From: an uncultured Candidatus Melainabacteria bacterium
GTDB lineage: Bacteria; Cyanobacteriota; Vampirovibrionia; Gastranaerophilales; Gastranaerophilaceae
Assembly (NCBI GenBank): GCA_934692625.1
Contig: CAKUUC010000013.1
Span: 1-64,000, forward strand
Direction of reading: 5' to 3'
Length of the DNA stretch: 64,000 nucleotides
A program made the position numbers and the translations under genes. Within the stretch, counting starts at the first letter, position 1. Every line of letters starts with the position of its first letter. This document shows positions 9,018-17,317 of this stretch, one piece after another. The notes beneath the pieces are model-generated. The model worked only from the letters and a program-made list of their open reading frames with translations. It ran no database searches and had not been told where the DNA came from.

Positions 9018-9297
9018 TTGGACAGATTCTGAATAGGCTAAAAATTACTTTTCGCATGCTCAAAGGATTTTTTAAGCCTTTCAGAATGACAACAGCTTTG
9101 CTATTTTCTTCTGCTTTATTTCAATTCCTTAACAAAAAACCGTAACATTACAAAATGTAGAAATTATTTTAAAACCTCGAAAGCCTTGATATAATTCCTG
9201 TATGGTATGGTATGGTATGGTGTGGCGGGGCGGTGTACTTATGTGTAAAAATACTCCATAATAATAAAAAGGACACATGGAAATAATGGAGTAAACT
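9018..9297 (+). repeat. direct repeat, copy 2 (promoter region of the pilin remnant)
   Basis: Second copy of the 7304-7580 block with about two dozen visible differences. It keeps the palindrome (9022-9090), TATAAT (9190-9195) and the TATGG array (9201-9225). It ends at a GGAGT ribosome site, after which the coding start of a pilin is missing. Confidence 0.85.
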
Positions 9298-9633
9298 GCC
9301 GAAATATATATTACCGCATTATAATAATGCTACTTTATATTTGCCATCTAATTCGCAAATATATGGAAGTGCATTATGTTTTAATCCGAACAAATATTAT
9401 CTTCCGAGGGGTGAAGGTTCTGTATATACTTTGGTCCCTCTAATAATGGTCTGACAGACCCGTTGAGAAGTTCCTACACTACTTCTATTGAATTACCAGA
9501 TGGAACTTGTATTGGTTTTAATCGTCTTGTTAATCCGACATTTTCTCAAAGTATGACAATTTTTGTTGACATCAATGGAAGTGCCAATAGACCAAATGTA
9601 GGGGGCAAGGATTTGTTTCTTTTTTACTTTTGA
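9296..9633 (+). pseudogene. prepilin-like gene remnant lacking the N-terminus, with a frameshift
   Basis: Directly after the duplicated promoter block the sequence reads as pilin C-terminal protein: PKYILPHYNNATLYLPSN... up to ...GEGSVYT near 9430. After a 1-base frame change it continues GPSNNGLTDPLRSSYTT..., LPDGTCIGFNRL and IFVDINGSANRPN..GGKDLFLFYF, then TGA at 9631-9633. The leader and hydrophobic helix are absent, so it cannot be a functional prepilin as it stands. It overlaps the convergent gene's 3' end by 10 bases. Confidence 0.8.
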
Positions 9634-10988
9634 AAACCAAGACCTTGGAATGTTGAACTTGCTTGTACAAAGTTTTTGGTAGTTTGAGGTTGCGGTTGTT
9701 CAGGTTGATTTTGGATTAATTTATTATATCTGTATTTCGTCCACAATCTTGAAACTCCACTCAAGGTAAAGCCCATTGCAACCAAACTAAATAGGAATGG
9801 AACACCTGTTATTACTGATTTTTGTTTGATAAGTTTTGTGAGTTCTTCATTTACGGTTGTTTTATTTTGTTTTGCTAAGCGTTGTGCAATTTGTGGCAAT
9901 TCTTTGCGAGTTGGTATGTTTTCAAGTTTTCCGTTTGCGTTCTTTTTGATAAGTTCAGGATATTTACCTGTTTTGGCCAGATATTTTTTGAATCCTGCAT
10001 CTAAGATTGAAGAACCAAAAATTGTATATAAAACAACGAGCGGAACTCTTGTCCAAACTTCGTAAAAATCGAGTTTACCACGGTCTTTTGCGGCACTTGA
10101 GTAGCCGAATAGTCCGGTAATACATGTTGCGGCTAACAGCCCTTTGCTCAATGCAAATTTTCCATTATTATTTGTGAAATCTAGTTTTAGGTAATCTTTC
10201 AAAAATTCATCGGTATTTTTTGAGTGAATTCCGATTTTGTTCAATGCTTTTGATATATTTGCTCCCGGTTCAAGTAAAATCTCAGACAATTTCTGTGCTG
10301 TTTTTGATTTATGACCGTTTACTGCAAGTGCTAAACCACCTGCAATTCCGGCAAGCGATAGAAGTCCTGATTTTAAAATCACGGCTTTAGAATGTTTTTC
10401 TACACGATTTTGTTGTTCTGTATCTGTAGTTTTTTCTTTGTTTAAATTGGCTACATTATTAAAATCGCTAATTTTGAAAATTTTTAGAGTAAATAAGTTT
10501 TTGGCAAAACCAAGTGCATATTCTAGTGCCGGAACGGTTATACATCCTAGCAAAATTCCTGCTTTTGTTGATATAATTCTGTTTTTTAGTTCTTTATCAA
10601 GTTTTGAGGCTTTGATTTCATCAACGCTGTTTGCTAGATTTTTGACAACTTTATTTTGTATTTTTTTCGGTTGAATTTTTTTGAACAGTTTATTTCTGAA
10701 TAAATTTTCTCCTAAAAATGGAGCAGCGAAATAAAAAATTCCTGATTCCAAAAATTCTAAAAAGGTGAATTCTGAAAAATCAGCGACACTTCTTGATAAA
10801 ACCGCTTTCGGGAACCAGTTTGTGAGTGTTCCTTGGATAAATCTCGTGTGGGATAAATTCTCTTGTGATTTTAAAAATTTGTCTAAATATTTTGTAGTTT
10901 TTGTGAATTCTTTTGTTGTATTTCCAAAAGTCGGTTGAGCATTGTATTTTCTGTTGTTAATATTTGTATTGTTTAAACTTGGTATCAT
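9624..10988 (-). CDS. hypothetical multi-pass membrane protein
   Basis: 454 residues, not recognised. Several hydrophobic segments are visible (around GIFYFAAPFL, LLGCITVPALEYALGFA, LLSLAGIAGGLALAV, VPLVVLYTIFGSSI and GVPFLFSLVAMGFTLSG), separated by Lys/Asn-rich loops. The N-terminus is polar and Asn-rich and contains NAQPTFGN at about 16-23. This resembles short Phe-Gly motifs at the N-termini of other hypothetical proteins in this window. AAGGAT precedes the ATG. It follows the terminator of the methionine-rich ORF and seems to be its own unit. Confidence 0.7.
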   Translation of the reverse strand: MIPSLNNTNINNRKYNAQPTFGNTTKEFTKTTKYLDKFLKSQENLSHTRFIQGTLTNWFPKAVLSRSVADFSEFTFLEFLESGIFYFAAPFLGENLFRNKLFKKIQPKKIQNKVVKNLANSVDEIKASKLDKELKNRIISTKAGILLGCITVPALEYALGFAKNLFTLKIFKISDFNNVANLNKEKTTDTEQQNRVEKHSKAVILKSGLLSLAGIAGGLALAVNGHKSKTAQKLSEILLEPGANISKALNKIGIHSKNTDEFLKDYLKLDFTNNNGKFALSKGLLAATCITGLFGYSSAAKDRGKLDFYEVWTRVPLVVLYTIFGSSILDAGFKKYLAKTGKYPELIKKNANGKLENIPTRKELPQIAQRLAKQNKTTVNEELTKLIKQKSVITGVPFLFSLVAMGFTLSGVSRLWTKYRYNKLIQNQPEQPQPQTTKNFVQASSTFQGLGFQK

Positions 10989-11032
10989 TTTTTATTAAAT
11001 CCTTATTTTTAATGTGTAACGTAATTTCTAAC

Positions 11033-11062
11033 TAAAAAAGACCACCTTTTCAGGTGGTCTTT
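11033..11062 (-). terminator. terminator of the methionine-rich micro-ORF transcript
   Basis: AAAGACCACC and GGTGGTCTTT pair around TTTTCA. On the minus strand the stem is followed by a run of Ts, so it terminates transcription coming from the 11169 side, about 25 bases after that ORF's stop. Confidence 0.85.
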
Positions 11063-11085
11063 AAAAACTTTTGTTTATTTCGAAA

Positions 11086-11169
11086 TCACATTCGCACAAA
11101 ACAATGACCACCTTCACTCAGGCTTTGCATCATCATCATTTGCATCATCATTGTCATTGTGTTTTGCAT
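11086..11169 (-). CDS. 27-residue methionine-rich small ORF
   Basis: The ORF reads MQNTMTMMMQMMMMQ then SLSEGGHCFVRM, with 10 Met in 27 residues and a terminal His/Cys. It has AAGGA 9 bases before the ATG, a near-consensus promoter upstream (TTGACA 11227-11232, TATAAT 11206-11211) and a terminator immediately downstream. It therefore looks like an independent ~170-base transcription unit. I do not recognise it. Met plus His/Cys side chains could bind soft metals such as Cu(I), or the ORF could be the translated part of a regulatory RNA; both are guesses. Confidence 0.55.
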   Translation of the reverse strand: MQNTMTMMMQMMMMQSLSEGGHCFVRM

Positions 11170-11203
11170 TAAATAAATTTCCTTTTTGTTTCTTTGCAAG
11201 TCA

Positions 11204-11232
11204 ATATTATAGTAAGCAAGTTGTCTTGTCAA
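11204..11232 (-). promoter_or_regulatory. strong sigma-70-type promoter for the Met-rich ORF
   Basis: On the minus strand TTGACA (11227-11232) is followed by TATAAT (11206-11211, spacing 15) or the overlapping TAATAT (11204-11209, spacing 17). It lies between the upstream gene ending at 11257 and the micro-ORF start. Confidence 0.7.
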
Positions 11233-11256
11233 TTGAAAAAAGTGTACTTGTTACAA

Positions 11257-11553
11257 TTAGTTATTTTGTAAAACTTCTGCCATCTTATATCCTTTGGAAG
11301 TTAGTCGGTAGCCGGTATCAACAATACTGTAGTTTCCGTCAACAGAATTAACAAATCCAAATGGAAATTTTGAGTAGATAGATTCAATTAACCCTTCGTC
11401 GCCCAATACGAGAATATGTCCCATAAACTTACGCTCCATATCTTTTCCTTTTATGTTGAGCTTAGCCATGAGAACGTGTGAATTGATTAAATAATCATCA
11501 TCTTTAACCATTGCTAAAATTATTTCTTTAATAAAATTTGAATCTAATCGCAT
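11257..11553 (-). CDS. small DUF2513-like / winged-helix hypothetical protein
   Basis: 98 residues beginning MRLDSNFIKEIILAMVKDDD and ending YRLTSKGYKMAEVLQNN. The pattern of an N-terminal helix, a middle GHILVLGDEGLIE segment and a C-terminal 'LTxxGY/HxFL' ending resembles DUF2513 proteins, which look like small winged-helix domains often found on mobile elements. That assignment is by eye only. No catalytic motif is visible. The 257-base gap upstream (to 11810) holds its promoter and that of the divergent gene. Confidence 0.55.
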   Translation of the reverse strand: MRLDSNFIKEIILAMVKDDDYLINSHVLMAKLNIKGKDMERKFMGHILVLGDEGLIESIYSKFPFGFVNSVDGNYSIVDTGYRLTSKGYKMAEVLQNN

Positions 11554-11773
11554 TTCACAAACTCGTTTGTCTTTCTTAGGTTAAGTGTAACATCTTGAAA
11601 TCCTTAAAACAAGGAGAATGCCTATAAAATCATCTGTTTGAATGATTAAATAAAAATAAAAAGGTATTACGATTTGTAAATTTTTTGCTAATATAGTAGC
11701 AAAATAATACATTTAGATGAGTTAAAAGGGTATCATACACTTTATAATGTTTAGGATATTATAAACACGATAT

Positions 11774-11793
11774 TGGGATATTATAATCCCAAA
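11774..11793 (+). promoter_or_regulatory. hairpin in the leader of the 11811 gene
   Basis: TTGGGAT and ATCCCAA pair around ATTATA, 17 bases before the ATG at 11811. The sequence GATATTATA also occurs just upstream (about 11754-11763). It could be an operator overlapping a -10 element or an RNA hairpin near the ribosome site. Confidence 0.35.
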
Positions 11794-11810
11794 AGTGAAG
11801 GGTAGAAACT

Positions 11811-12191
11811 ATGGTCGATAACAGATCCGCTGGGTTCTTTGGTATCGGTGGTGCTTTCAATTTCAAGAGCGGTGATATTTCAGGGACAGCAGCAAAATTA
11901 ACAGATGATAAAATGGGACAAGGCGGTGAGTACTTCTCGCAACGAGGCGGAGCGGAAGAAGAAGCACCGGCTCAAAACCCTTATGTTGACCAAAGTGCAG
12001 TGTTGCGTGCGACATTGAATTCGCTTGCAATGATGAATGTTGCAAATGTTTTGAGTTCGCAACGTAGAAAACCTGTTATCGATGAGGAAGATAAAATCAC
12101 TGAAGATTTGAAAGAAATATTAAGGATAAAACACCAACAAAATCAATCACGCAAAAAACGTGAAGATGAAGACGATTTGTATAGTGAATAA
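11811..12191 (+). CDS. hypothetical protein, charged C-terminus
   Basis: 126 residues, not recognised. The N-terminal third is Gly-rich (FFGIGGAFNFKSGD). A middle amphipathic helix (SAVLRATLNSLAMMNVANVL) precedes a strongly charged, probably coiled C-terminal region (EDLKEILRIKHQQNQ, RKKREDEDD). No signal peptide or membrane segment is evident. GAAGGG lies 9 bases before the ATG. No neighbouring gene suggests a role. A weak hairpin with a T-run (about 12209-12246) may terminate it. Confidence 0.6.
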   Translation: MVDNRSAGFFGIGGAFNFKSGDISGTAAKLTDDKMGQGGEYFSQRGGAEEEAPAQNPYVDQSAVLRATLNSLAMMNVANVLSSQRRKPVIDEEDKITEDLKEILRIKHQQNQSRKKREDEDDLYSE

Positions 12192-12311
12192 ATTTCGTTT
12201 AGGTTTTTTGACGACCCTTTGTAGACTTATGACTGTCGCTTTTTTATGATATAGGCGAGTATTTGACGGATTTTACGTTATTGGAGAAATCTGACAAGCA
12301 ATAATAAATAA

Positions 12312-12343
12312 AACAAAATAAAAAAGGCACTAGAAATAGTGCC
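12312..12343 (-). terminator. rho-independent terminator (minus strand), candidate small-RNA end
   Basis: GGCACTA and TAGTGCC pair around GAAA. On the minus strand the hairpin runs into a long T-tract. The next upstream minus-strand gene has its own terminator at 12485-12512, so this one implies another short transcript starting between them. Confidence 0.8.
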
Positions 12344-12484
12344 TCATAAGACTGATTATGATGGATGATTCGATTATTTGTTTTTCCCCTAATTTAATTC
12401 TTTGTTTTCCCCTGTAAGTTTTATCATTCCCCGATTTTCTTTTTCTTTAAATATCCCTTACATTTATATAAACAATTTTTCTCA
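12344..12484 (-). ncRNA. candidate small RNA between two minus-strand terminators
   Basis: The stretch lies between the terminator of the HD-domain gene and the terminator at 12312-12343. On the minus strand it carries TATATAAAT-like promoter sequence and three GGGGAA motifs about 20-23 bases apart. It also has a possible 12-codon ORF (MIKLTGENKELN). Apart from this, the 349-base gap 12192-12540 holds nothing recognisable. Assignment as an RNA gene is inference from the spare terminator. Confidence 0.35.
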
Positions 12485-12512
12485 GAAAAAATTGCCTAAT
12501 TGATTGTTAGGC
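12485..12512 (-). terminator. terminator of the HD-domain gene
   Basis: GCCTAA (12494-12499) and TTAGGC (12507-12512) form a short stem. On the minus strand it is followed by AATTTTTT. It begins about 28 bases after the stop codon of the gene at 12541-13305. Confidence 0.75.
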
Positions 12513-12540
12513 GATTAACAAAACTTAACAAACTTTGAAG

Positions 12541-13305
12541 CTATGTGATATCACCGGTTTCTACGGCTTCTTTTAGTGCATTAAGTACAATCGGTGGAAT
12601 TTTTCCATCTTCTGCTTCTTGGGTTAATATTGCAAGGGCTTTTTCTTGGGAAAATGCTTCTTTGTATGTACGTTTTTCTGTTAATGCAGAATATTTATCT
12701 GCAACGTTGATGATTTGTAAAGCCGGATTTTGGACATAAGGTTTGCTATTGTCGGTGTTATTAAGGGTGTTGTGATGATTTCTGACCAAATCCAAAACTT
12801 CTTCTTTCACACCGGTCGTTTTAAGAAGTTGGTAACCAAATTCAGAATGCAAGTCCATGATTTTATGTTCTTGTTCTGTTAGTTTTGAATTTTTGTTTAA
12901 CACTTCTGAGGGTATCAAAACTTTGCCAAAATCATGCAACATCGCACCGTCTTTCAAAGTTGCAACATCAATATTTTGGGAAACAATTTTGGGTAAATGT
13001 TTCAAGATTGCCATTGAAATATTTTGAGTTTCTTGGCAGTGACCGTTTTTCAGGTCTTGAAGTTCTTTCATATTTAAGTTTGTTGAAAGTTTGTTTTGTT
13101 TTAATATTTGTGTAATTTCAGGATTATCAGCAATCATTTTTCGGATTGCCAGTTCATTGAACAGTTTTGCCGGAGAGTTATTTTGGAAAGTGTCTTGGGT
13201 AAGAGTTTGACCAAAATTTACTCCATAAGACTGTTTATTAGTTTTTACATTGTTTATGTTGCTAATCCCGAAAAGGTTTCCGGTTGCAATCGAGTTAAAC
13301 CACAC
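12541..13305 (-). CDS. HD-GYP-like (HD domain) phosphohydrolase
   Basis: 254 residues. Metal-binding HD motif MLHDFGKVLIP (about 123), HSEFGYQLLK, NHHNT, and an HD-GYP-style C-terminal helix bundle (NVADKYSALTEKRTYKEAFS..ALAIL). Canonical HD-GYP proteins hydrolyse cyclic di-GMP. Here the segment after NHH reads NTLNNTDNSKPY and the GYP motif is not recognisable, so activity on c-di-GMP is uncertain. The start codon is GTG at 13305. The N-terminal ~40 residues are Asn-rich with YGVNFGQ, one of the Phe-Gly motifs noted in this window. Confidence 0.75.
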   Translation of the reverse strand: MWFNSIATGNLFGISNINNVKTNKQSYGVNFGQTLTQDTFQNNSPAKLFNELAIRKMIADNPEITQILKQNKLSTNLNMKELQDLKNGHCQETQNISMAILKHLPKIVSQNIDVATLKDGAMLHDFGKVLIPSEVLNKNSKLTEQEHKIMDLHSEFGYQLLKTTGVKEEVLDLVRNHHNTLNNTDNSKPYVQNPALQIINVADKYSALTEKRTYKEAFSQEKALAILTQEAEDGKIPPIVLNALKEAVETGDIT

Positions 13306-13434
13306 TAAATTTTACCACCATTCACTACTACACTATATTTATATAAAGTATTTGTTACGATAATAATTGCCTGAAATTAAGAATATGTAAAAATAACTTA
13401 ATATATGAAAAATTATGCTAAAATAAAATGTGCT

Positions 13435-14361
13435 ATGAAAGATATTGAAAATGTTATTGTATGTGGACTTGGTGCTATCGGTTCAATTTATGCAGATAAA
13501 ATTCACAGATACGACAGCACAAAATTAAAAGTCCTTGTTGATAAAAATCGTTTAGAAAAATATACTAAAAACCCGAAAACTTTTAACGGTCGACCGTTGA
13601 CTTTGGATTATATTTTGCCAGAAAATACTGATTTTAAGGCTGATTTAATAATTATTGCAACAAAGTTTGATGGGTTGTGCGATGTTATAAAAAATATTGA
13701 AAATTTTGTGCATAAAGACACTATAATAATTTCTTTATTAAACGGTGTTACAAGTGAGGATATTATTGCTTCAAAGTACGGATGGAAAAACTTGCCGATA
13801 GCGTATTATATCGGGCATAGTGCAATGCGTGACGGTAATAAAATTACTCATGATGGGGTTAATACTATTGTTTTTGGGGTGAAAGACCCTAAAAATACTG
13901 ACGTTGCGGTCATTGACTGTGTGAAAAGGTATTTTGACAAGGTTGGAATAAATTATCGAACTCCTGATGAGATGTTGAGAGCTTATTGGTTAAAATTTAT
14001 GCTGAATGTTTCTTCAAATCAACCGTCAGCAATTTTGAGAATGACTTTTGGAGATATGCAAAACAATCCTAAGTTTTTGACGTTTATGAAACATATTATT
14101 GATGAAGTTGCAACGATTGCAAAAGCGGAAGGTGTTCATAATACAGAAACCATGTATGATGAGGCTATGAAGTCATTTTTCTCAATGACTCCTGATGGCA
14201 AGACTTCTATGTTGCAAGATGTTGAAGCAAGGCGCAGGACTGAGGTTGAACTTTTTGCCGGTACAATAATTGATTTTGGGAAAAAACATAACATTCCAAC
14301 GCCTTACAATATGGTGTTGAAAGAAATGCTAGAGGTAGTGCACGAAAATTACAAAAAGTAA
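13435..14361 (+). CDS. panE: 2-dehydropantoate 2-reductase (PanE/ApbA family)
   Basis: NADPH-dependent ketopantoate reductase fold, 308 residues from ATG 13435. The Rossmann motif VCGLGAIGS is at about residues 9-17. Further family features are IIATKFD, SLLNGV and the C-terminal helical domain with WLKFMLNVSSNQPSA and DVEARRRTEVELFAGTII, which matches the PanE signature around the catalytic Lys and substrate-binding Glu. It would act in pantothenate/CoA synthesis, though the family includes other 2-oxoacid reductases. A 10-codon longer start at 13405 is possible, but TAAAAT elements at 13419-13429 lie inside that extension. rsmI follows 21 bases later. Confidence 0.82.
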   Translation: MKDIENVIVCGLGAIGSIYADKIHRYDSTKLKVLVDKNRLEKYTKNPKTFNGRPLTLDYILPENTDFKADLIIIATKFDGLCDVIKNIENFVHKDTIIISLLNGVTSEDIIASKYGWKNLPIAYYIGHSAMRDGNKITHDGVNTIVFGVKDPKNTDVAVIDCVKRYFDKVGINYRTPDEMLRAYWLKFMLNVSSNQPSAILRMTFGDMQNNPKFLTFMKHIIDEVATIAKAEGVHNTETMYDEAMKSFFSMTPDGKTSMLQDVEARRRTEVELFAGTIIDFGKKHNIPTPYNMVLKEMLEVVHENYKK

Positions 14362-14382
14362 TTTTCATGATAATATCAAATT

Positions 14383-15195
14383 ATGAAAGAATTTGATTTT
14401 TACGTGGTTCCGACCCCTATCGGAAATTTGGGTGATATAACATTAAGAGCATTGGAAGTTTTGAAAAATGTTGATTTGATTGCGTGTGAGGATAGTCGAG
14501 TAACTCAAAAAATTCTCAATCATTTTGATATAAAAACAAAATGCGTATCGTATCACAAATACAACGAGCGAGAACGTGTAAGTCAAATTATAGATATTTT
14601 GAAGTCCGGCAAAAAAATGGCACTCGTTTCTGATGCGGGAACTCCTTTGATTTGTGACCCAGGGTGTGTGTTGGTAAAAGAACTCAGAAATAACGGATTT
14701 TCAATAACATCTCTCCCGGGGGCGAATGCTGTTGTGACCTTCTTGTCGCAGATTTCAAGAGAAGACGAAGAGTTTACATTTGTTGGCTTTTTGCCTAAAG
14801 CTCAACAAAAAATTGAAGAAATTGCTACAAAATATAAATTTAATGATTTTGTATTTTATGATTCTCCAAACAGAATTGTAAAAACATTAGAGTATATCAA
14901 AAATGTTCGTCCGAACTCAAAAGTTGCGTTTGGCAGAGAATTGACAAAAGTATTTGAAGAAGTTGTTGTTGATGAGATTGAAAAAGTTATTGAACATCTG
15001 AAAAATAACGTTTCAAAAGGGGAGTTTGTATGTTTGATATTCAGAGATAAACAAGCGACAGACGAGGACAGTTTCCTTGATAAGGTGAAATTATTGCAAG
15101 GTAAAGGTTTTAGTGCGAGAGATATTTCTATTATTTTGTCTGAATTGTACGGAGTAAACAAAAATAAAATCTACAAAGTAACAGTTAGTAAATAG
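14383..15195 (+). CDS. rsmI: 16S rRNA (cytidine1402-2'-O)-methyltransferase RsmI
   Basis: SAM-dependent methyltransferase of the tetrapyrrole-methylase fold, 270 residues. Visible are VVPTPIGNLGDITLRALEVLK (N-terminal family signature, about 8-28), CEDSRVTQKIL, SYHKYNERER, VSDAGTPLICDPG (about 84-96) and SLPGANAV. Modifies C1402 in the ribosomal decoding centre. No Shine-Dalgarno is visible. TAATAT at 14371-14376 ends exactly 6 bases before the ATG, consistent with a leaderless message, although read-through from panE is also possible. Confidence 0.95.
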   Translation: MKEFDFYVVPTPIGNLGDITLRALEVLKNVDLIACEDSRVTQKILNHFDIKTKCVSYHKYNERERVSQIIDILKSGKKMALVSDAGTPLICDPGCVLVKELRNNGFSITSLPGANAVVTFLSQISREDEEFTFVGFLPKAQQKIEEIATKYKFNDFVFYDSPNRIVKTLEYIKNVRPNSKVAFGRELTKVFEEVVVDEIEKVIEHLKNNVSKGEFVCLIFRDKQATDEDSFLDKVKLLQGKGFSARDISIILSELYGVNKNKIYKVTVSK

Positions 15196-15206
15196 TTGTT
15201 AATAAT

Positions 15207-15236
15207 TTGTACTTTTTTAAAAATTTATGGTACAAT
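15207..15236 (+). promoter_or_regulatory. promoter of the bamA-skp unit
   Basis: TTGTAC (15207-15212) and TACAAT (15231-15236) are separated by 18 bases, about 45 bases before the bamA start, with AAGGGA as ribosome site in between. Confidence 0.7.
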
Positions 15237-15280
15237 TTTGGTGGGCGTTGGGAGCTTTATTTAGATAAGGGAAAAAGTTT

Positions 15281-17296
15281 TTGAATTTCAGAACAATAAC
15301 AAAGCGAATAATGATAGCAGCAATGCTTGCCGTAGCGATACAAACAACAAGTATGGCGGTAGATGATGTTTGGGGCGGAATGGGTCTTTCAGAAGATGCT
15401 GTTCAACAAAACAAAAATTATGCCGATACTGTGTTTGATAAATATACAAATTATTCCGATTCTTCGGCTCCTAAAGTTAATAATGGTCAATATCCGACGG
15501 ATTTTTCAGGCTCCCAAATTTCTGCTGATTCTTCGGATAAAGAAAATAGAAAAATCAAAAAAATTGAATTTTACGGCTTAAATTCTATATCAAGTCAAGA
15601 GCTTTCTGGAAAAATGCAGATGAAAGAAGGCGGAACTTATTCTCGTGATATGCTTCAATCAGATTTGAAAGCGCTTTATGAAACCGGATATTTTACTCAG
15701 TCGATGAAAGCTATTCCATCTAAAAATGATGATGGAACGGTTACTGTCAAGATTGTTGTGGAAGAAAATTTGCCGGTGAAAGATTTTACTGTTGAAGGTA
15801 ATACAGTAATTCCGATTGAAGATATTTTGGCAATACTTTCTGATATGAAAGGTAAGCCACAAAATATTACCCAACTAAATAATGCGATTGCTCAAATTCA
15901 AGAATTGTACAACTCAAAAGGCTATATTCTTGCAAGAGTTTCGTCCCTAACCGATGACCCAGATGGTACGATTAATATCTCAATTAAAGAAGGTATTATC
16001 GACAAAATTATGATTGAGGGGAACGAAAAAACAAAAGATTACGTTATCGCGCGTAATGTTTTGACTGAACCCGGCATGATTTATAACGAAAATCTGATAA
16101 AAGAAGATTTGGTAAGATTGTATGCTACGCAAGCGTTTAAAGATGTAACAAGAGAAATTGAACCAAGTGAAGAAGTTCCTGATGCGTACGATATCACCAT
16201 AAAAATTCAAGAACAAAGAACGGCTAGTATTTCTGTCGGTGGTGGTCTTGATACTGTTACCGGTTTGTTCGGGTCTATGGGAATTTCTGAAAATAACTTC
16301 CGTGGCAGATGTGAAAGATTATCTTTGACAGGTTTGGTTGGTACCGGTGTGATTTTGAACGATTCATCAGTAAAAGATCACATGAATATTCAGGCTGAAT
16401 TGAGTTACTTTAAACCGTATTTCTTGAATTCAGATACTTCATTGAATAGCAGGTTATTCTTCCGTGATTTTGGTTCTTATCAAGTTCCGTTGGCGGTTGA
16501 AAGACGTTATGGCGCAGAAGCTACTCTTTCTCATCGTTTGAAAAAGAACAGACACGCATCAGCCTCATTCAGTTTAGGTTTGGAAAATATCGATGTTCGT
16601 GAAGGTGATGCAAACGGAATTTTGGGAATGTATAACAGATACAATATTCCGATTTCTCGTCGTGCTGAACAGTTAGAAGGCGGTTTATTCTTATCTTTAA
16701 GCCCTGCAATTATTTATGATACCAGAGATTCAGCAACAGTTACCAGACACGGTACGATGGCAAGTTTACGTTTTGATGAAAACTTTGGTATGAATGGATT
16801 TGATAAGACTAACGGTAAATTAACCGGTATGATTAAACAATATATTCCGATTGCGAAGAAGTCATCTTTGTCATTCACAGCTAAAGGTGGCGGTACAATC
16901 CACGGCGATATACCTGAAGTTATGTCATATCGTTTAGGTGGTCCTTACACGGTTAGAGGTTTCAAGATGAGCGGTGTTGGTACAGGTAACGCTTTTATCA
17001 TGGGATCTGCTGAGTTTGCAACACCTATTCCGTTCTTGGATAGAACAAGAATTGCATTCTTAAATAATATTAGATTCACACTTTGGGCTGATGCCGGTAA
17101 AGTATTTGACGGCACATTGTCCAACAAATTGTATGACAGACCTATGGAAGCGGTATCTGTCGGTGTCGGTTTGAAAGTATTTGTTCCGGGTATGGGACCT
17201 TTGTCAATCGACTATGGTATTCCGCTTACCAATCCGGGTGGTAACGGCTCTAAGAAAGGTTACTTCACGTTTGGTGTAGGTGATTTATTATACTAA
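15281..17296 (+). CDS. bamA: outer membrane assembly factor BamA/Omp85
   Basis: 671 residues from a TTG start (AAGGGA 9 bases upstream; ATG at 15311 is an alternative). An N-terminal signal peptide is followed by a low-complexity linker and three visible POTRA repeats (about 88-165, 166-238 and 239-312, beginning IKKIEFYG, KDFTVEGN and DKIMIEGN). The 16-strand barrel runs from about 313, with the conserved VRGF loop-6 motif in YTVRGFKMSG (about 556). It ends in an aromatic/hydrophobic residue series. Inserts beta-barrel proteins into the outer membrane. Three POTRAs and its pairing with Skp fit the cyanobacterial-lineage arrangement. Confidence 0.95.
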   Translation: MNFRTITKRIMIAAMLAVAIQTTSMAVDDVWGGMGLSEDAVQQNKNYADTVFDKYTNYSDSSAPKVNNGQYPTDFSGSQISADSSDKENRKIKKIEFYGLNSISSQELSGKMQMKEGGTYSRDMLQSDLKALYETGYFTQSMKAIPSKNDDGTVTVKIVVEENLPVKDFTVEGNTVIPIEDILAILSDMKGKPQNITQLNNAIAQIQELYNSKGYILARVSSLTDDPDGTINISIKEGIIDKIMIEGNEKTKDYVIARNVLTEPGMIYNENLIKEDLVRLYATQAFKDVTREIEPSEEVPDAYDITIKIQEQRTASISVGGGLDTVTGLFGSMGISENNFRGRCERLSLTGLVGTGVILNDSSVKDHMNIQAELSYFKPYFLNSDTSLNSRLFFRDFGSYQVPLAVERRYGAEATLSHRLKKNRHASASFSLGLENIDVREGDANGILGMYNRYNIPISRRAEQLEGGLFLSLSPAIIYDTRDSATVTRHGTMASLRFDENFGMNGFDKTNGKLTGMIKQYIPIAKKSSLSFTAKGGGTIHGDIPEVMSYRLGGPYTVRGFKMSGVGTGNAFIMGSAEFATPIPFLDRTRIAFLNNIRFTLWADAGKVFDGTLSNKLYDRPMEAVSVGVGLKVFVPGMGPLSIDYGIPLTNPGGNGSKKGYFTFGVGDLLY

Positions 17297-17317
17297 TGAA
17301 ATAAAATAGGAGGATTT

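Noticed and set aside
8891..9145. 84-codon open frame in the repeat spacer
   Set aside because: Same reason as 7234-7428: composed of repeat modules B and A, with no gene-like start.
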